From: Novipirellula herctigrandis
GTDB lineage: Bacteria > Planctomycetota > Planctomycetia > Pirellulales > Pirellulaceae
Direction: 5' to 3'
DNA length: 64,000 bases
NCBI GenBank assembly: GCA_007859835.1
Contig: SJPJ01000001.1
Location: forward strand, 4,190,623 to 4,254,622
A program made the translations under genes and the position numbers. The notes below the pieces were generated by a model. The model was not told the origin of the DNA. It saw only the letters and a program-made list of their open reading frames with translations, and ran no database searches. This document shows, in pieces, positions 1 to 8,990 of this stretch (position 1 is its first letter; each line of letters opens with the position of its first letter).

Positions 1-639
1 ATCAAAAATCATGTGCGTCCCCTCGGTGTGTCGCGACTCGGAGGTGCTTGCACTCTATTTGGTTCTGGAATGGCGTTTCCAAGGGATTTAGTTAGCCGTT
101 TGACGGGCCCCGGCGGCCATTTGGTCGAAGACATGCGTTGGACATTTGACATGGTTTTGGCGGGCCGGCCGGTCGGGTTCTGTCCTGATGCGAAGTTGGT
201 GGCAATGTTCCCAACGTCAACCAAAGCGGCTGATACTCAGCATCGTCGTTGGGAACATGGGCATCTGCAATTGGCGACTTCGCAACTGCCAAGGCTGATC
301 GGCAGTTGGATGCGAGCCCCGCGATGGTACACCGTCGTCGCAGCGCTCGATTTGATGATCGTCCCACTGTCACTGCTTGTCGCCGCTTCACTCGTGGTCA
401 GCAGTTTTAACCTGGTGGTTTACTTGACAACATTAAACATTTGGCCCATGGCAATTTTGGCGATCAGCTTAGCGGCAGCCAGTGTCAGTTTAATCGCCGC
501 TTGGTGTCAACATCGGCCTGGCAATGCGACATTTCGTATGCTGCTAGGCATTCCGGCCTATGCTTTTCGCAAGCTTCCGCTGTATACGAGGTTCCTGTTT
601 CGCCCTGAGCGTTCGTGGATTCGGACCGACCGGAGTTAG
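1..639 (+). CDS. Glycosyltransferase family 2, C-terminal part (cut by window edge)
   Basis: The reading frame is open from base 1, so the gene begins outside the window; the GTG at 13 is not a credible start. The visible part ends a processive-type GT2 enzyme: a Glu-Asp pair (LVEDMRW) in the position of the catalytic base, then a QHRRW element matching the QxxRW motif of cellulose-synthase-like transferases. Two or three hydrophobic segments follow (roughly residues 105-165 of the visible part), so the enzyme is probably anchored in the cytoplasmic membrane. It is the first visible gene of a plus-strand exopolysaccharide cluster. The sugar donor cannot be told from sequence. Confidence 0.8.
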   Translation: MKNHVRPLGVSRLGGACTLFGSGMAFPRDLVSRLTGPGGHLVEDMRWTFDMVLAGRPVGFCPDAKLVAMFPTSTKAADTQHRRWEHGHLQLATSQLPRLIGSWMRAPRWYTVVAALDLMIVPLSLLVAASLVVSSFNLVVYLTTLNIWPMAILAISLAAASVSLIAAWCQHRPGNATFRMLLGIPAYAFRKLPLYTRFLFRPERSWIRTDRS

Positions 640-693
640 CCAAAGAGCACTGTCAGAATATTCCATTTGTAATTGCAGTTTGACTGATACGCG

Positions 694-2022
694 ATGTACC
701 TAATCCCCACAAACATCCCCATCTTTCGCCGCGGTAGCGAAACGCTGCTTCCGACGGCATGGGCACGGTCATTACGGCTTTTACGGGATTCGCTCGAAGG
801 CCAATATGGAAGAATAACGATTGTTGCCCCGGCCTTTCCCTCTTGTTGCGAGAGTTGCGTGCCCCCGAGTTCCGTCGAGCGATTCAATGCCGCCGCAGAA
901 GACATTTGCCTTATTCCTGCCTTCAACGCGAACGCATGTGACCAAAGCAGTACGACTAAGGAATTGCAAAGCTGGGTCAAGACCGTGGCCGATTTAGGCC
1001 GAAACTGTTCCGTGTTGCAGGCCCAGATTGATGAGGGCATGGACCCAAATTTTGCGAATGGTTTTTGTCAGGTATTGGACGAATCAATACCGACGGTGTT
1101 CTTACATAGTACCGCAGCACCTGTTGTTCAACCCTTGCCTAGCAAATCACGATTCAGGCATCATCATTTCCGCTTTCGTCGCCATCGACTCTTTCGCGAT
1201 TGCGTTAAAGTGGCTCGCCACGCCGATTTGAGCCTCTTCGACAGTGAGCAATCAATGCGTCAATATACTGGGTTCACTCGAAATGCAAAACTGTTTCCAG
1301 CTCCTGTGATCTCGACCGCGGACGTTTTAGACGAAGCAAGCCTGAGGAAGCGTCTGAGTGGTGACTCGCTGATTTCATCTCTGCGGCTTGTTTCGAGTAT
1401 TCCCCTGGAACGCCAAAATGGCCTTGGTCATGCGATCGCGATCATTCGTCAAGCCCGATCCAACGGTGCGAATGTCACCTTAGACATCTATGGCGATGGT
1501 CTTCAAAAATCCGAACTTCAGTATCAAATCGCTAAACTTGGCCTGACCAACTCGGTCCGATTGAACGCGCCGCTACAGAATTTAGCGGAAGACCGTTACG
1601 CAAATAATCAACAAGTCGTTGCTCGGCTTAACGACTACGATGCGATGCTCATCACTCCGCTTGGCAGTGATCCGAAAACGGAGACAACCGCAAAAGTGTT
1701 CAATGCGATTTGGCAAGGTTACGCGGCCGGCTTGCCTATCATTGGCTTTGACCAACCGTCGATTCGCCAACAATTGGTACGAAACAAAACAGGCATTCTA
1801 TTGCCCTGTGGCGACATCACAGCCGCAGCAATGCGTATCGCAGAACTTGATCTCCAACGAGGTCAGTTGCACGACATCTCGCTTAATGCCAGGCGTGCTG
1901 CGATTGATCAGTCAATGGAAACTTGGTACTCCCGTCGTGCCGAATGGACTTGCGAGGCCATCCCAAGACCTCATACAGCCTCAAAATCACCCTGCCCAAC
2001 AGCGAGACTCGTTTCCGCATAA
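694..2022 (+). CDS. GT4-like glycosyltransferase
   Basis: 442 residues. The C-terminal half resembles glycosyltransferase group 1 (GT4): a segment with LVSSIPLERQNGLGHAIAII, then TLDIYGDGLQ, and a nucleotide-sugar region near TAKVFNAIWQGYAAGLPIIGF. The usual E-x7-E pair is not obvious, so the family match is looser than for the GT4 gene at 3656. No signal peptide or membrane span is apparent, so it should be cytosolic. It lies between two GT2 genes in the same orientation, fitting a role in adding one sugar to a lipid-linked repeat unit. Donor and acceptor are unknown. Confidence 0.7.
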   Translation: MYLIPTNIPIFRRGSETLLPTAWARSLRLLRDSLEGQYGRITIVAPAFPSCCESCVPPSSVERFNAAAEDICLIPAFNANACDQSSTTKELQSWVKTVADLGRNCSVLQAQIDEGMDPNFANGFCQVLDESIPTVFLHSTAAPVVQPLPSKSRFRHHHFRFRRHRLFRDCVKVARHADLSLFDSEQSMRQYTGFTRNAKLFPAPVISTADVLDEASLRKRLSGDSLISSLRLVSSIPLERQNGLGHAIAIIRQARSNGANVTLDIYGDGLQKSELQYQIAKLGLTNSVRLNAPLQNLAEDRYANNQQVVARLNDYDAMLITPLGSDPKTETTAKVFNAIWQGYAAGLPIIGFDQPSIRQQLVRNKTGILLPCGDITAAAMRIAELDLQRGQLHDISLNARRAAIDQSMETWYSRRAEWTCEAIPRPHTASKSPCPTARLVSA

Positions 2023-2097
2023 CCTCATCGCTTGTGAACCTTGACGACCTGATTAGCATGGAGCCGCGACCCTCAATTCAATCAACTTTCTCAATTC

Positions 2098-3057
2098 ATG
2101 AATATCGTCACTATTATCGTCAACTATCGCACGGCCGATCTCACGATCGATTGCCTGCGATCACTTGAGCCGATTGCCAATGAGAACCCTGGGTTTTCCG
2201 TCGAATTGATCGATGGCGGATCCGCTGACGATTCTCCCGAACAACTCTCGCAAGCCATTGAAAAGCATCATTGGCAATCTTGGGTTCACTTCACGCAACT
2301 GAGTGACAACAAAGGCTTCGCCGGTTCCAACAATGTCGGCATCCAAGCGGCGCTTGATCGCTCAAACCGTCCGGATGCGATTTGGTTACTCAACCCCGAT
2401 ACGATTGTTCGTACCGGAGCACTCAATAGCCTTGTCGAAACGCTTCATGCCGATGCGTCGATCGGATTAGTCGGCAGCCGTTTGGAGCATCGCGATGGTG
2501 AAGTTCAAATTTCAACCTTCCGTTATCCCACAATCCTGAGCGAATTGGTCGACTCGGTGCGATGTGGTGTGATCAGTCGATTGTTTGCCGCCTACGAAGT
2601 CTCGTCTGACCCTCCGGCCCAGGCGTGTGCGGTCCCATGGGTCGCCGGAGCAAGTTTGATCATCAAGACGGAAGTATTTGACGAAATTGGTTTGCTTGAC
2701 GATGGCTACTTCATGTATTTCGAAGAAGTTGACTTTTGTCACCGCGCCGAGAGTGCCGGATATTCATGTTGGTATCAACCCGAAAGCCGCGTCGTTCACT
2801 TGGTCGGCCAATCCTCGGGTGTGACAGGACAATCGGCCACATTGCGGCGCCGGCCCGCTTACTGGTTTGATTCGCGGCGGCGCTATTTTCTGTCCAAACA
2901 TGGCGTGTTCAAAACCGCTGTGGCTGATGCCGTTTGGCTTTGCGGCCGAGTGACATGGAACGTAAGAGCTGTATTGCAGCGAAAACCAGCCGAAGATCCA
3001 CCGAGACTGTGGCGTGATTTTCTCTCTCACAGTATTTTTGTGCGAGGGACCGGCTAA
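2098..3057 (+). CDS. Glycosyltransferase family 2 (rhamnosyltransferase-like)
   Basis: 319 residues. The start MNIVTIIVNYRTADLTIDCL is the typical first strand of the GT-A fold. GFAGSNNVGI and LLNPDTIV (the DxD-like metal and nucleotide site) follow, then YFMYFEEVDFCHRA, which carries the catalytic-base region of rhamnosyltransferase-type GT2 enzymes. The stop overlaps the start of the acetyltransferase gene by one base (TAATG), so the two are probably translationally coupled. Likely a soluble or membrane-associated enzyme adding a deoxyhexose to the polysaccharide unit; the actual sugar is an inference. Confidence 0.85.
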   Translation: MNIVTIIVNYRTADLTIDCLRSLEPIANENPGFSVELIDGGSADDSPEQLSQAIEKHHWQSWVHFTQLSDNKGFAGSNNVGIQAALDRSNRPDAIWLLNPDTIVRTGALNSLVETLHADASIGLVGSRLEHRDGEVQISTFRYPTILSELVDSVRCGVISRLFAAYEVSSDPPAQACAVPWVAGASLIIKTEVFDEIGLLDDGYFMYFEEVDFCHRAESAGYSCWYQPESRVVHLVGQSSGVTGQSATLRRRPAYWFDSRRRYFLSKHGVFKTAVADAVWLCGRVTWNVRAVLQRKPAEDPPRLWRDFLSHSIFVRGTG

Positions 3058-3656
3058 TGCAACCGCAATCATGGCGTGAACTTTTTCGTGTGATCGCAGA
3101 AGACTACCGGAACCACGGATGCGATTGGTCCAAACCCGGTTTCCAATCACTCGCGGTGCATCGCTTCGGAAACTACCGAATGTCGATCCGCAATCCATGG
3201 CTAAGAAAGCCGCTAAGCTTCATCCATCATCGGCTCTTTCGATTTTGCCGCAATTTTTACGGCATCGAATTACCGCATCCAACGGTGATCGGCCGTGGCG
3301 TGGTGATCGAGCATCAACACGGAATCGTTCTGCATGGTGCCGCTGTCATCGGTGAGGGAACCTATATTCGGCAAGGGGTCACAATCGGCAATCGGTACCT
3401 CGACAAACCGTTTGACGCCCCAAAGATCGGTCGCCGTGTCAATATTGGTGCTGGCGCTTGCATCTTGGGTGGGGTCACGATCGGTGACGATGCCTCGATT
3501 GGAGCCAATGCCGTTGTCCTTTGTGACGTTCCTGTTGGATGTTTGGCGGCGGGGATCCCTGCGAAAGTCGTTTCGGTAGCGGAAAAGCAATCAACCTCGC
3601 CCGCTGACGAAAACGATTTGTCATTGGCTTACACGCGAACGCTGGAGTCGCAGTGA
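3057..3656 (+). CDS. Serine-acetyltransferase-like hexapeptide acetyltransferase
   Basis: 199 residues. A helical N-terminal part is followed by a left-handed beta-helix made of hexapeptide repeats (VIGRGVVIEHQHGIVLHGAAV, then IGRRVNIGAGACILGGVTIG and IGANAVV), ending in the CysE/LacA-type closing segment AAGIPAKVV. This fold transfers acetyl from acetyl-CoA. Similarity is closest to CysE, but the position between glycosyltransferases, coupled by overlaps of one base or so on both sides, favours O-acetylation of a sugar. A true serine acetyltransferase for cysteine synthesis cannot be excluded. Confidence 0.82.
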   Translation: MQPQSWRELFRVIAEDYRNHGCDWSKPGFQSLAVHRFGNYRMSIRNPWLRKPLSFIHHRLFRFCRNFYGIELPHPTVIGRGVVIEHQHGIVLHGAAVIGEGTYIRQGVTIGNRYLDKPFDAPKIGRRVNIGAGACILGGVTIGDDASIGANAVVLCDVPVGCLAAGIPAKVVSVAEKQSTSPADENDLSLAYTRTLESQ

Positions 3657-4963
3657 TGCCGAACACGCCAAAGCCAGCCGATTTTCGTGTTGCTTACCTG
3701 GTGAACCAGTACCCTGGAATCAGCGGAACGTTTATTCGCCGAGAAATTCATGCACTCGAACAACTTGGTCACCCCATTTCTCGCTACAGCGTTCGTCGGC
3801 CTGCGGTTGCCGTTGTCGATGAGATCGACGTGCGAGAAGAGCAAGCGACACAATACGTGTTGGACAGTTCGTTCATGACGATCCTTGTAGCATTGGGCGG
3901 CGCCCTTATGCTTCATCCTCTGCGATTTTTCGATGCCCTACGAACGGCGGTTTGGTTTGGCCAACGCAGTGGGGCGATGATCCGAAGTCTCATTTACTTG
4001 CTCGAAGCCACGGTGGTGAAACGATGGGCCGAGCGAGACAGAATCGAACACATCCATTGCCATTTCGGCACCAATTCGACTGCTGTGGCCACACTTTGCC
4101 GCGTGCTCGGTGGGCCCAAATATAGCTTCACCGTCCACGGCCCCGAAGAGTTCGACCGACCCGAACAACTTGGACTTTCCAAGAAGATTGCGCTGAGCGA
4201 ATTTGTCGTTGGCGTCAGTAGTTTTGGCCGCAGCCAACTTTACCGGTGGACCGATTTTCCAGATTGGCCAAAAGTGAAAGTGGTTCGATGTGGTCTAGAT
4301 GCGACTTACTTTGATTATCCAAAGACCGACCCACCATCGGCACCACGCCTGCTAGCGATTGGCCGGTTACACGAGCAAAAAGGGATGCCGCTATTGATTC
4401 AAGCAGCTGCGGAATTAGCGGCCGAAGGCATCCATTTTGAATTGACCATCGTTGGTGACGGAGCGCTTCGCCCCACGCTTGAATCGATGATCGATCGACA
4501 TGAACTCCGTGAATTCGTCAAATTAGCAGGTTGGAAAACGGGTGCGGAAATCCAGGGCTTGCTCAATGAGAGCCGCGTTTTGGTGATGCCAAGTTTTGCC
4601 GAAGGGTTGCCGGTTGCCTGTATGGAATCGCTAGCGATGGGTCGACCAGTGATCTCGACATCGATCGCAGGGATCCCAGAGCTGATACGCACCGGGGTTG
4701 ATGGTTGGTTGATCCCAGCCGGGTCGGTAAAGTCGCTATCGCGAGCGATGAAGAAAGCATTGACCGCATCCGCCGACGAGCTAAAACAACTTGGGCAAAC
4801 CGGTGCGGCACGAGTCCGGCAACGACACGATGTCCGACGCGAGGCCAGAAAGCTTTCTCATTTATTTCAAGGACATGCGACCAAGAACGGCGCCGACTTT
4901 GCCTCAACAGAGTCCCCAGGCGACACGCCCTCGCCGATGATGCGAATGACAGCACCGGAGTGA
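3656..4963 (+). CDS. Glycosyltransferase family 4 (group 1)
   Basis: 435 residues from the ATG at 3656, which shares a base with the upstream TGA; a GTG three bases earlier is possible. The N-terminal VNQYPGISGTFIRREI and HIHCHFGTNS are typical of the WcaL/colanic-acid type. The C-terminal GT-B domain shows AIGRLHEQKGMPLLIQA, IVGDGALR and a clear E-x7-E motif in PSFAEGLPVACMESLAMGRP. Cytosolic retaining transferase that probably uses a nucleotide hexose to extend the repeat unit. The last 25 residues or so are low in conservation. Confidence 0.88.
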   Translation: MPNTPKPADFRVAYLVNQYPGISGTFIRREIHALEQLGHPISRYSVRRPAVAVVDEIDVREEQATQYVLDSSFMTILVALGGALMLHPLRFFDALRTAVWFGQRSGAMIRSLIYLLEATVVKRWAERDRIEHIHCHFGTNSTAVATLCRVLGGPKYSFTVHGPEEFDRPEQLGLSKKIALSEFVVGVSSFGRSQLYRWTDFPDWPKVKVVRCGLDATYFDYPKTDPPSAPRLLAIGRLHEQKGMPLLIQAAAELAAEGIHFELTIVGDGALRPTLESMIDRHELREFVKLAGWKTGAEIQGLLNESRVLVMPSFAEGLPVACMESLAMGRPVISTSIAGIPELIRTGVDGWLIPAGSVKSLSRAMKKALTASADELKQLGQTGAARVRQRHDVRREARKLSHLFQGHATKNGADFASTESPGDTPSPMMRMTAPE

Positions 4964-5067
4964 TACAAATGAGTTTGTCGGACGAATTGATTCTGCCCGA
5001 TTGGTTTAAGTGAATTGCAGTGATTTTGCAGCGAAGATTAAAACCACCGTTGAGCAAGTGGCACGAC

Positions 5068-5742
5068 ATGAATAATCCCCAAACGGCAGACGTCAACTAT
5101 GACCCGCTGACAGGAATTCCGTTGACCAACGGAATTCGCGTTTACGTATTATGCAAACGGATCTTTGACATCGCTGGTTCGGGTGCTGCCCTGATTCTCC
5201 TGTCACCGCTTCTTCTGCTGGTCGCATTGGCCATCAAGCTTGAGGATGGCGGAAATATTTTTTACATATCCTCGCGAGTCGGCGTAGGCGGTCGCCGATT
5301 CAAGTTCATCAAATTCCGCTCGATGGTAATGAACGCTGACCAACTAAAAGAACGCATCGAATCGATGAACCAGCACGATGATCATCGCACCTTCAAATTA
5401 AAGCAAGATCCGCGAACGACCCTGACCGGCAGAATCATTCGCCGCTTGAGTATCGATGAGTTACCTCAACTGTGGAATGTATTGTTTGGCGACATGAGCA
5501 TTGTCGGACCGCGCCCAACCATTCCTAATGAAGTGGACCAGTACGCTACGTCGGACCTTTACCGCTTTGATGTCCTTCCAGGTTTGACCTGCATTTGGCA
5601 GGTGTCCGGTCGCGGCGATATTCCATTTGAGCAGCAGGTCCAGATGGATTTGGATTACATCCAACAACGCAGCATGTGGTTTGACCTAAAACTAGTATTC
5701 AAAACCATTCCTGCGGTATTGTCGGGCAAGGGCGCGTATTAG
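5068..5742 (+). CDS. Initiating sugar phosphotransferase (WcaJ/PssY type)
   Basis: 224 residues from the ATG at 5068; a GTG at 5020 would add 16 residues and neither has a good Shine-Dalgarno, so the start is uncertain. One hydrophobic segment follows KRIFDI, then come the family signatures KFIKFRSM, RRLSIDELPQLWNVL and GDMSIVGPRP of polyprenyl-phosphate hexose-1-phosphate transferases. The enzyme loads the first sugar phosphate onto undecaprenyl phosphate at the inner face of the membrane, which starts the repeat unit. It is the monofunctional short form, without the extra N-terminal membrane domain of WcaJ/WbaP. Confidence 0.9.
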   Translation: MNNPQTADVNYDPLTGIPLTNGIRVYVLCKRIFDIAGSGAALILLSPLLLLVALAIKLEDGGNIFYISSRVGVGGRRFKFIKFRSMVMNADQLKERIESMNQHDDHRTFKLKQDPRTTLTGRIIRRLSIDELPQLWNVLFGDMSIVGPRPTIPNEVDQYATSDLYRFDVLPGLTCIWQVSGRGDIPFEQQVQMDLDYIQQRSMWFDLKLVFKTIPAVLSGKGAY

Positions 5743-6731
5743 TGTTTAACGACATTGGTGTAATTGCGATTGGACGCAACGAGGGGTCTCGATTGCGAGC
5801 TTGCCTCAAATCGGCGATGCGCGACGCCAAGTACGTTGTCTATGTCGACTCGGGATCGACCGACGACAGTGTCTCGATGGCAAACCAACTTGGTGCCGAA
5901 GTGGTTTCGCTTGACATGTCCAAACCGTTTTCGGCCGCGAGAGGTCGCAACGCAGGCTTTCAACGATTGACACAATGGGTCCCGCAGATCAAGTACGCTC
6001 AATTCGTCGACGGCGATTGTGAAATTGCTGCAGGGTGGTTGGCGTATGGTCGAGACGTTTTGGAGTCCGATCCTCAGAAGGGTGCCGTTTGCGGTCGACG
6101 CCGGGAGCGTCACCCCGAAGCGAGCGTTTTCAATCGCATTTGTGACATTGAATGGGACACACCGATTGGTGAAACGCGTGCTTGTGGCGGCGATGCAATT
6201 ATCCGCTGCGAGGCTTTGTCGAGCGTTGGCGGGTACAATGATCAAGTGATCGCCGCAGAAGACGACGAAGTATGTGTCCGGATGCGTCAAAAAGGATGGA
6301 CACTTCATCGTCTTGATCAAGAAATGACGCTTCATGATGCGAACATGCACACGATTGGTCAGTGGTGGAAGCGGGCGGTTCGCTGCGGCCATGGCTACGC
6401 ACAAGGCTTCGCGATGCATGGAGCGTCTCCGGAACGCCATTTCGTCAAACCGCTACGAAGTGTCCTTTTTTGGGGAGGCGTGTTACCATTCTTGGCAATC
6501 GTATTTTGTTGGCCCTCGCACGCGATCAGCTTGCTGTTTCTAGCGGCGGCCTATGGAATACTATGGCTCAAAACGACTCGCTCGGTGATGCGACGTGGAT
6601 TGCCGATTAAGCAATCGATGGTCTATGCAACGAGCTGTGTTTTTTCAAAAATCCCTGAATTACTCGGGGCGAGCAAGTATTTTTGGCGTAGGATCACTCG
6701 ATCCAACACGCAAATTATCGAATACAAATAG
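5742..6731 (+). CDS. Membrane-anchored glycosyltransferase family 2
   Basis: 329 residues from a GTG that overlaps the upstream TAG by one base. The N-terminal IGVIAIGRNEG, VVYVDSGSTDDS and QFVDGDCE (metal-binding DxD) define a GT-A domain. The mid region IAAEDDEVCVRMRQKGW carries the catalytic Asp pair, and WWKRAVRCGHGYAQG resembles the RxxRW-like element. Two hydrophobic segments near residues 240-285 suggest a membrane anchor. It belongs to the exopolysaccharide cluster and follows the initiating transferase directly, so it may add the second sugar. That order is an inference. Confidence 0.85.
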   Translation: MFNDIGVIAIGRNEGSRLRACLKSAMRDAKYVVYVDSGSTDDSVSMANQLGAEVVSLDMSKPFSAARGRNAGFQRLTQWVPQIKYAQFVDGDCEIAAGWLAYGRDVLESDPQKGAVCGRRRERHPEASVFNRICDIEWDTPIGETRACGGDAIIRCEALSSVGGYNDQVIAAEDDEVCVRMRQKGWTLHRLDQEMTLHDANMHTIGQWWKRAVRCGHGYAQGFAMHGASPERHFVKPLRSVLFWGGVLPFLAIVFCWPSHAISLLFLAAAYGILWLKTTRSVMRRGLPIKQSMVYATSCVFSKIPELLGASKYFWRRITRSNTQIIEYK

Positions 6732-6767
6732 TGCCTTTCCCATATAGGCTTCAACCACATTAGACAG

Positions 6768-8972
6768 ATGACTCAGGCTCTCACTAAATCGAACACCCCA
6801 CTTCGCGTCGGCCTGATTGGTGCAGGCTATATTGCTCAGTGGCATGCACTTGCGGTCAAGCAAACACGTGGCGCAGAACTAGTCGCCATCGCGGATGTTA
6901 GTGAATCACGAGCCAAAGCGGCTGCCCATGAATTTGGAATTCCTAAATATTACGGCAGTGTGGAGGCGCTGCTTGAGGCAGCAAACAACGATGCAACGAA
7001 AATTGATCTCGTGCACGTATTGGTTCCTCCTGATTTTCACGCCTCCGTAACTCGCCAATGCATGGCGGCTGGGTTGGATGTGTTTCTTGAAAAGCCGATG
7101 GCGACATCGTCCCAAGCATGCCGCTCGCTAATCGAGGAGGCCAGCCAATATAAGATTCAGTTAGGGATCAACCACAACTTTCTATTTTCGCGTGTTTACC
7201 AAGAGCTTCGCGATTGCGTCAGCGATGGAAAAATTGGGCAACTCGACGCAATCGATATCTCGTGGAACAAGCCGTTACCACAATTGTGGTGTGGCCCCTA
7301 TTCGATTTGGATGCTACGCGAACCGTCGAATTTGTTGCTGGAATTAGGGCCACACGTGGTCAGCCCCATTTTGGATTTGGCGGAATATCCAAATCATATC
7401 ACCGGGGTGGCGACGCATCCGACTAAAATGCCGACAGGCAAGTTGGCCATGAGAAATTGGGCTTTAAGCATGACCGCAGGTCGAGTAGCGGTGCAGGCGA
7501 GATTGTCCCTCGGTAGTGGTATCAGTGAGTTCCAAATTCACGTTCGCGGGACTCATGGCAGTGCGGTTGCCGATATCGAAGAAAATACGTTCACGCTCAA
7601 CCGCGCGACAAAGTACTCGGTTGATTTTGATCGTTTCCATCGTCTCAAATCGACAAGCAAACAGATCAAACGACAAGCTCGATCAGGATTGATGAGCTAT
7701 ATCGGCAGTAAAGTGGGACTCAGCAAGCACGGGAATCCTTACGGCGAAAGCATCGCCAACGCGGTCGAAGCATTTTATCGATCGCTAAAAAGTGATTCGC
7801 TACCACAACGCCTGTCGGGCGACATGGGGCAAATGGCCATTCGATTGTGCGAAGAATTGGGAAGCACCGTTTTAGCGTCCGCAGCCTATCAAGCTGCAAT
7901 ATCGGATATCCCCAAGCCATTTGTACCTACGGTCAGTGGGGACGACGTGCAACAAGAATCCCCAAATCGTTCGCAGCCATCCTTGGTTTTTGGTGGCACC
8001 GGATTTATCGGCCAAGCACTTGTCCGGGCGTTAATCAATAGGGGACGTCCGATTCGAGCGTTTGTGCGACGCCCCAGTGACGTACCGGAAGCCCTTCGGC
8101 ATCCGCTTGTGGAATTATTCCGCGGCGACATGACCAATACCGACGATGTGGCTCGTGCGATGCAGGAAGTCGATGGCGTCTTCCATTTGGCTCGCGGAAT
8201 GGGAAAAACATGGCCCGATTACGAAGCAATGGATGTCTTCCCTACCAAGCAGATCGCCGAGCAGTGCATCAAGCAATCGGCTGGGCGACTAGTCTACACC
8301 AGCTCGATTGATTCATACTACGCTGGCGGAAAAGCAGGCAAGATCACCGAGCAAACGAAATTGGATCCTAAGATTGAACGACGCAATCTTTATGCAAAGT
8401 CGAAGTCGGTTTTGGAAGCCGAACTTCGCGACATCCATGCCACGCAAGGCTTAGATTTGGTGATTACGCGACCGGGGATTGTGATCGGTCGCGGCGGGTC
8501 TCCATTCCACTGGGGCATCGGCATGTGGACGGGAGAAAGCTTTTGCCAGGTATGGGGTGATGGTGAAAACAAGCTACCGTTGGTTTTGGTTGACGATGTT
8601 GCCAATGGATTAATCCTCGCGATGGATCACCCCGATGCGTCCGGCGAATCGTTTAACTTTATTGACGCACCGGTTTTAAGTGGACGCGAATATTTGCAGG
8701 AACTTCAACGTGCAGCGGGCGTTAGCATCGATGTTCGCCCGACCAACATTTGGCATTTTTATATAACAGACATGGCCAAATGGGTTGTCAAAACCATGGT
8801 CCAGCATCCCGATCGACGGATGCCAAGCTATCACGACTGGGAATCGCGAACCCAGAAAGCGATCTTTGATTGCGAAAAAACCAAGACGATGCTCGGCTGG
8901 AAACCGACTAGCGACCGTGCCGAGATCATTCGACAAGGAATCGACGAAGCGGCAAGCATCGCGATGGCCTAA
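6768..8972 (+). CDS. Fused Gfo/Idh/MocA oxidoreductase and SDR epimerase
   Basis: 734 residues with two complete dinucleotide-binding modules in one frame. Residues about 12-370 are a Gfo/Idh/MocA oxidoreductase: a GAGYIAQWH NAD loop near residue 18 and the family EKP motif at 108-110. Residues about 403-734 are an extended SDR: GGTGFIG at 409-415, then a Tyr542-Lys546 pair (YAKSK) as the YxxxK catalytic site. No frameshift or stop lies between them. The last gene of the exopolysaccharide cluster, so it probably makes a modified nucleotide sugar through successive oxidation/reduction and epimerisation. The substrate is unknown. A short linker near residues 370-400 separates the domains. Confidence 0.88.
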   Translation: MTQALTKSNTPLRVGLIGAGYIAQWHALAVKQTRGAELVAIADVSESRAKAAAHEFGIPKYYGSVEALLEAANNDATKIDLVHVLVPPDFHASVTRQCMAAGLDVFLEKPMATSSQACRSLIEEASQYKIQLGINHNFLFSRVYQELRDCVSDGKIGQLDAIDISWNKPLPQLWCGPYSIWMLREPSNLLLELGPHVVSPILDLAEYPNHITGVATHPTKMPTGKLAMRNWALSMTAGRVAVQARLSLGSGISEFQIHVRGTHGSAVADIEENTFTLNRATKYSVDFDRFHRLKSTSKQIKRQARSGLMSYIGSKVGLSKHGNPYGESIANAVEAFYRSLKSDSLPQRLSGDMGQMAIRLCEELGSTVLASAAYQAAISDIPKPFVPTVSGDDVQQESPNRSQPSLVFGGTGFIGQALVRALINRGRPIRAFVRRPSDVPEALRHPLVELFRGDMTNTDDVARAMQEVDGVFHLARGMGKTWPDYEAMDVFPTKQIAEQCIKQSAGRLVYTSSIDSYYAGGKAGKITEQTKLDPKIERRNLYAKSKSVLEAELRDIHATQGLDLVITRPGIVIGRGGSPFHWGIGMWTGESFCQVWGDGENKLPLVLVDDVANGLILAMDHPDASGESFNFIDAPVLSGREYLQELQRAAGVSIDVRPTNIWHFYITDMAKWVVKTMVQHPDRRMPSYHDWESRTQKAIFDCEKTKTMLGWKPTSDRAEIIRQGIDEAASIAMA

Positions 8973-8990
8973 CCGTGGATACTAACCACC

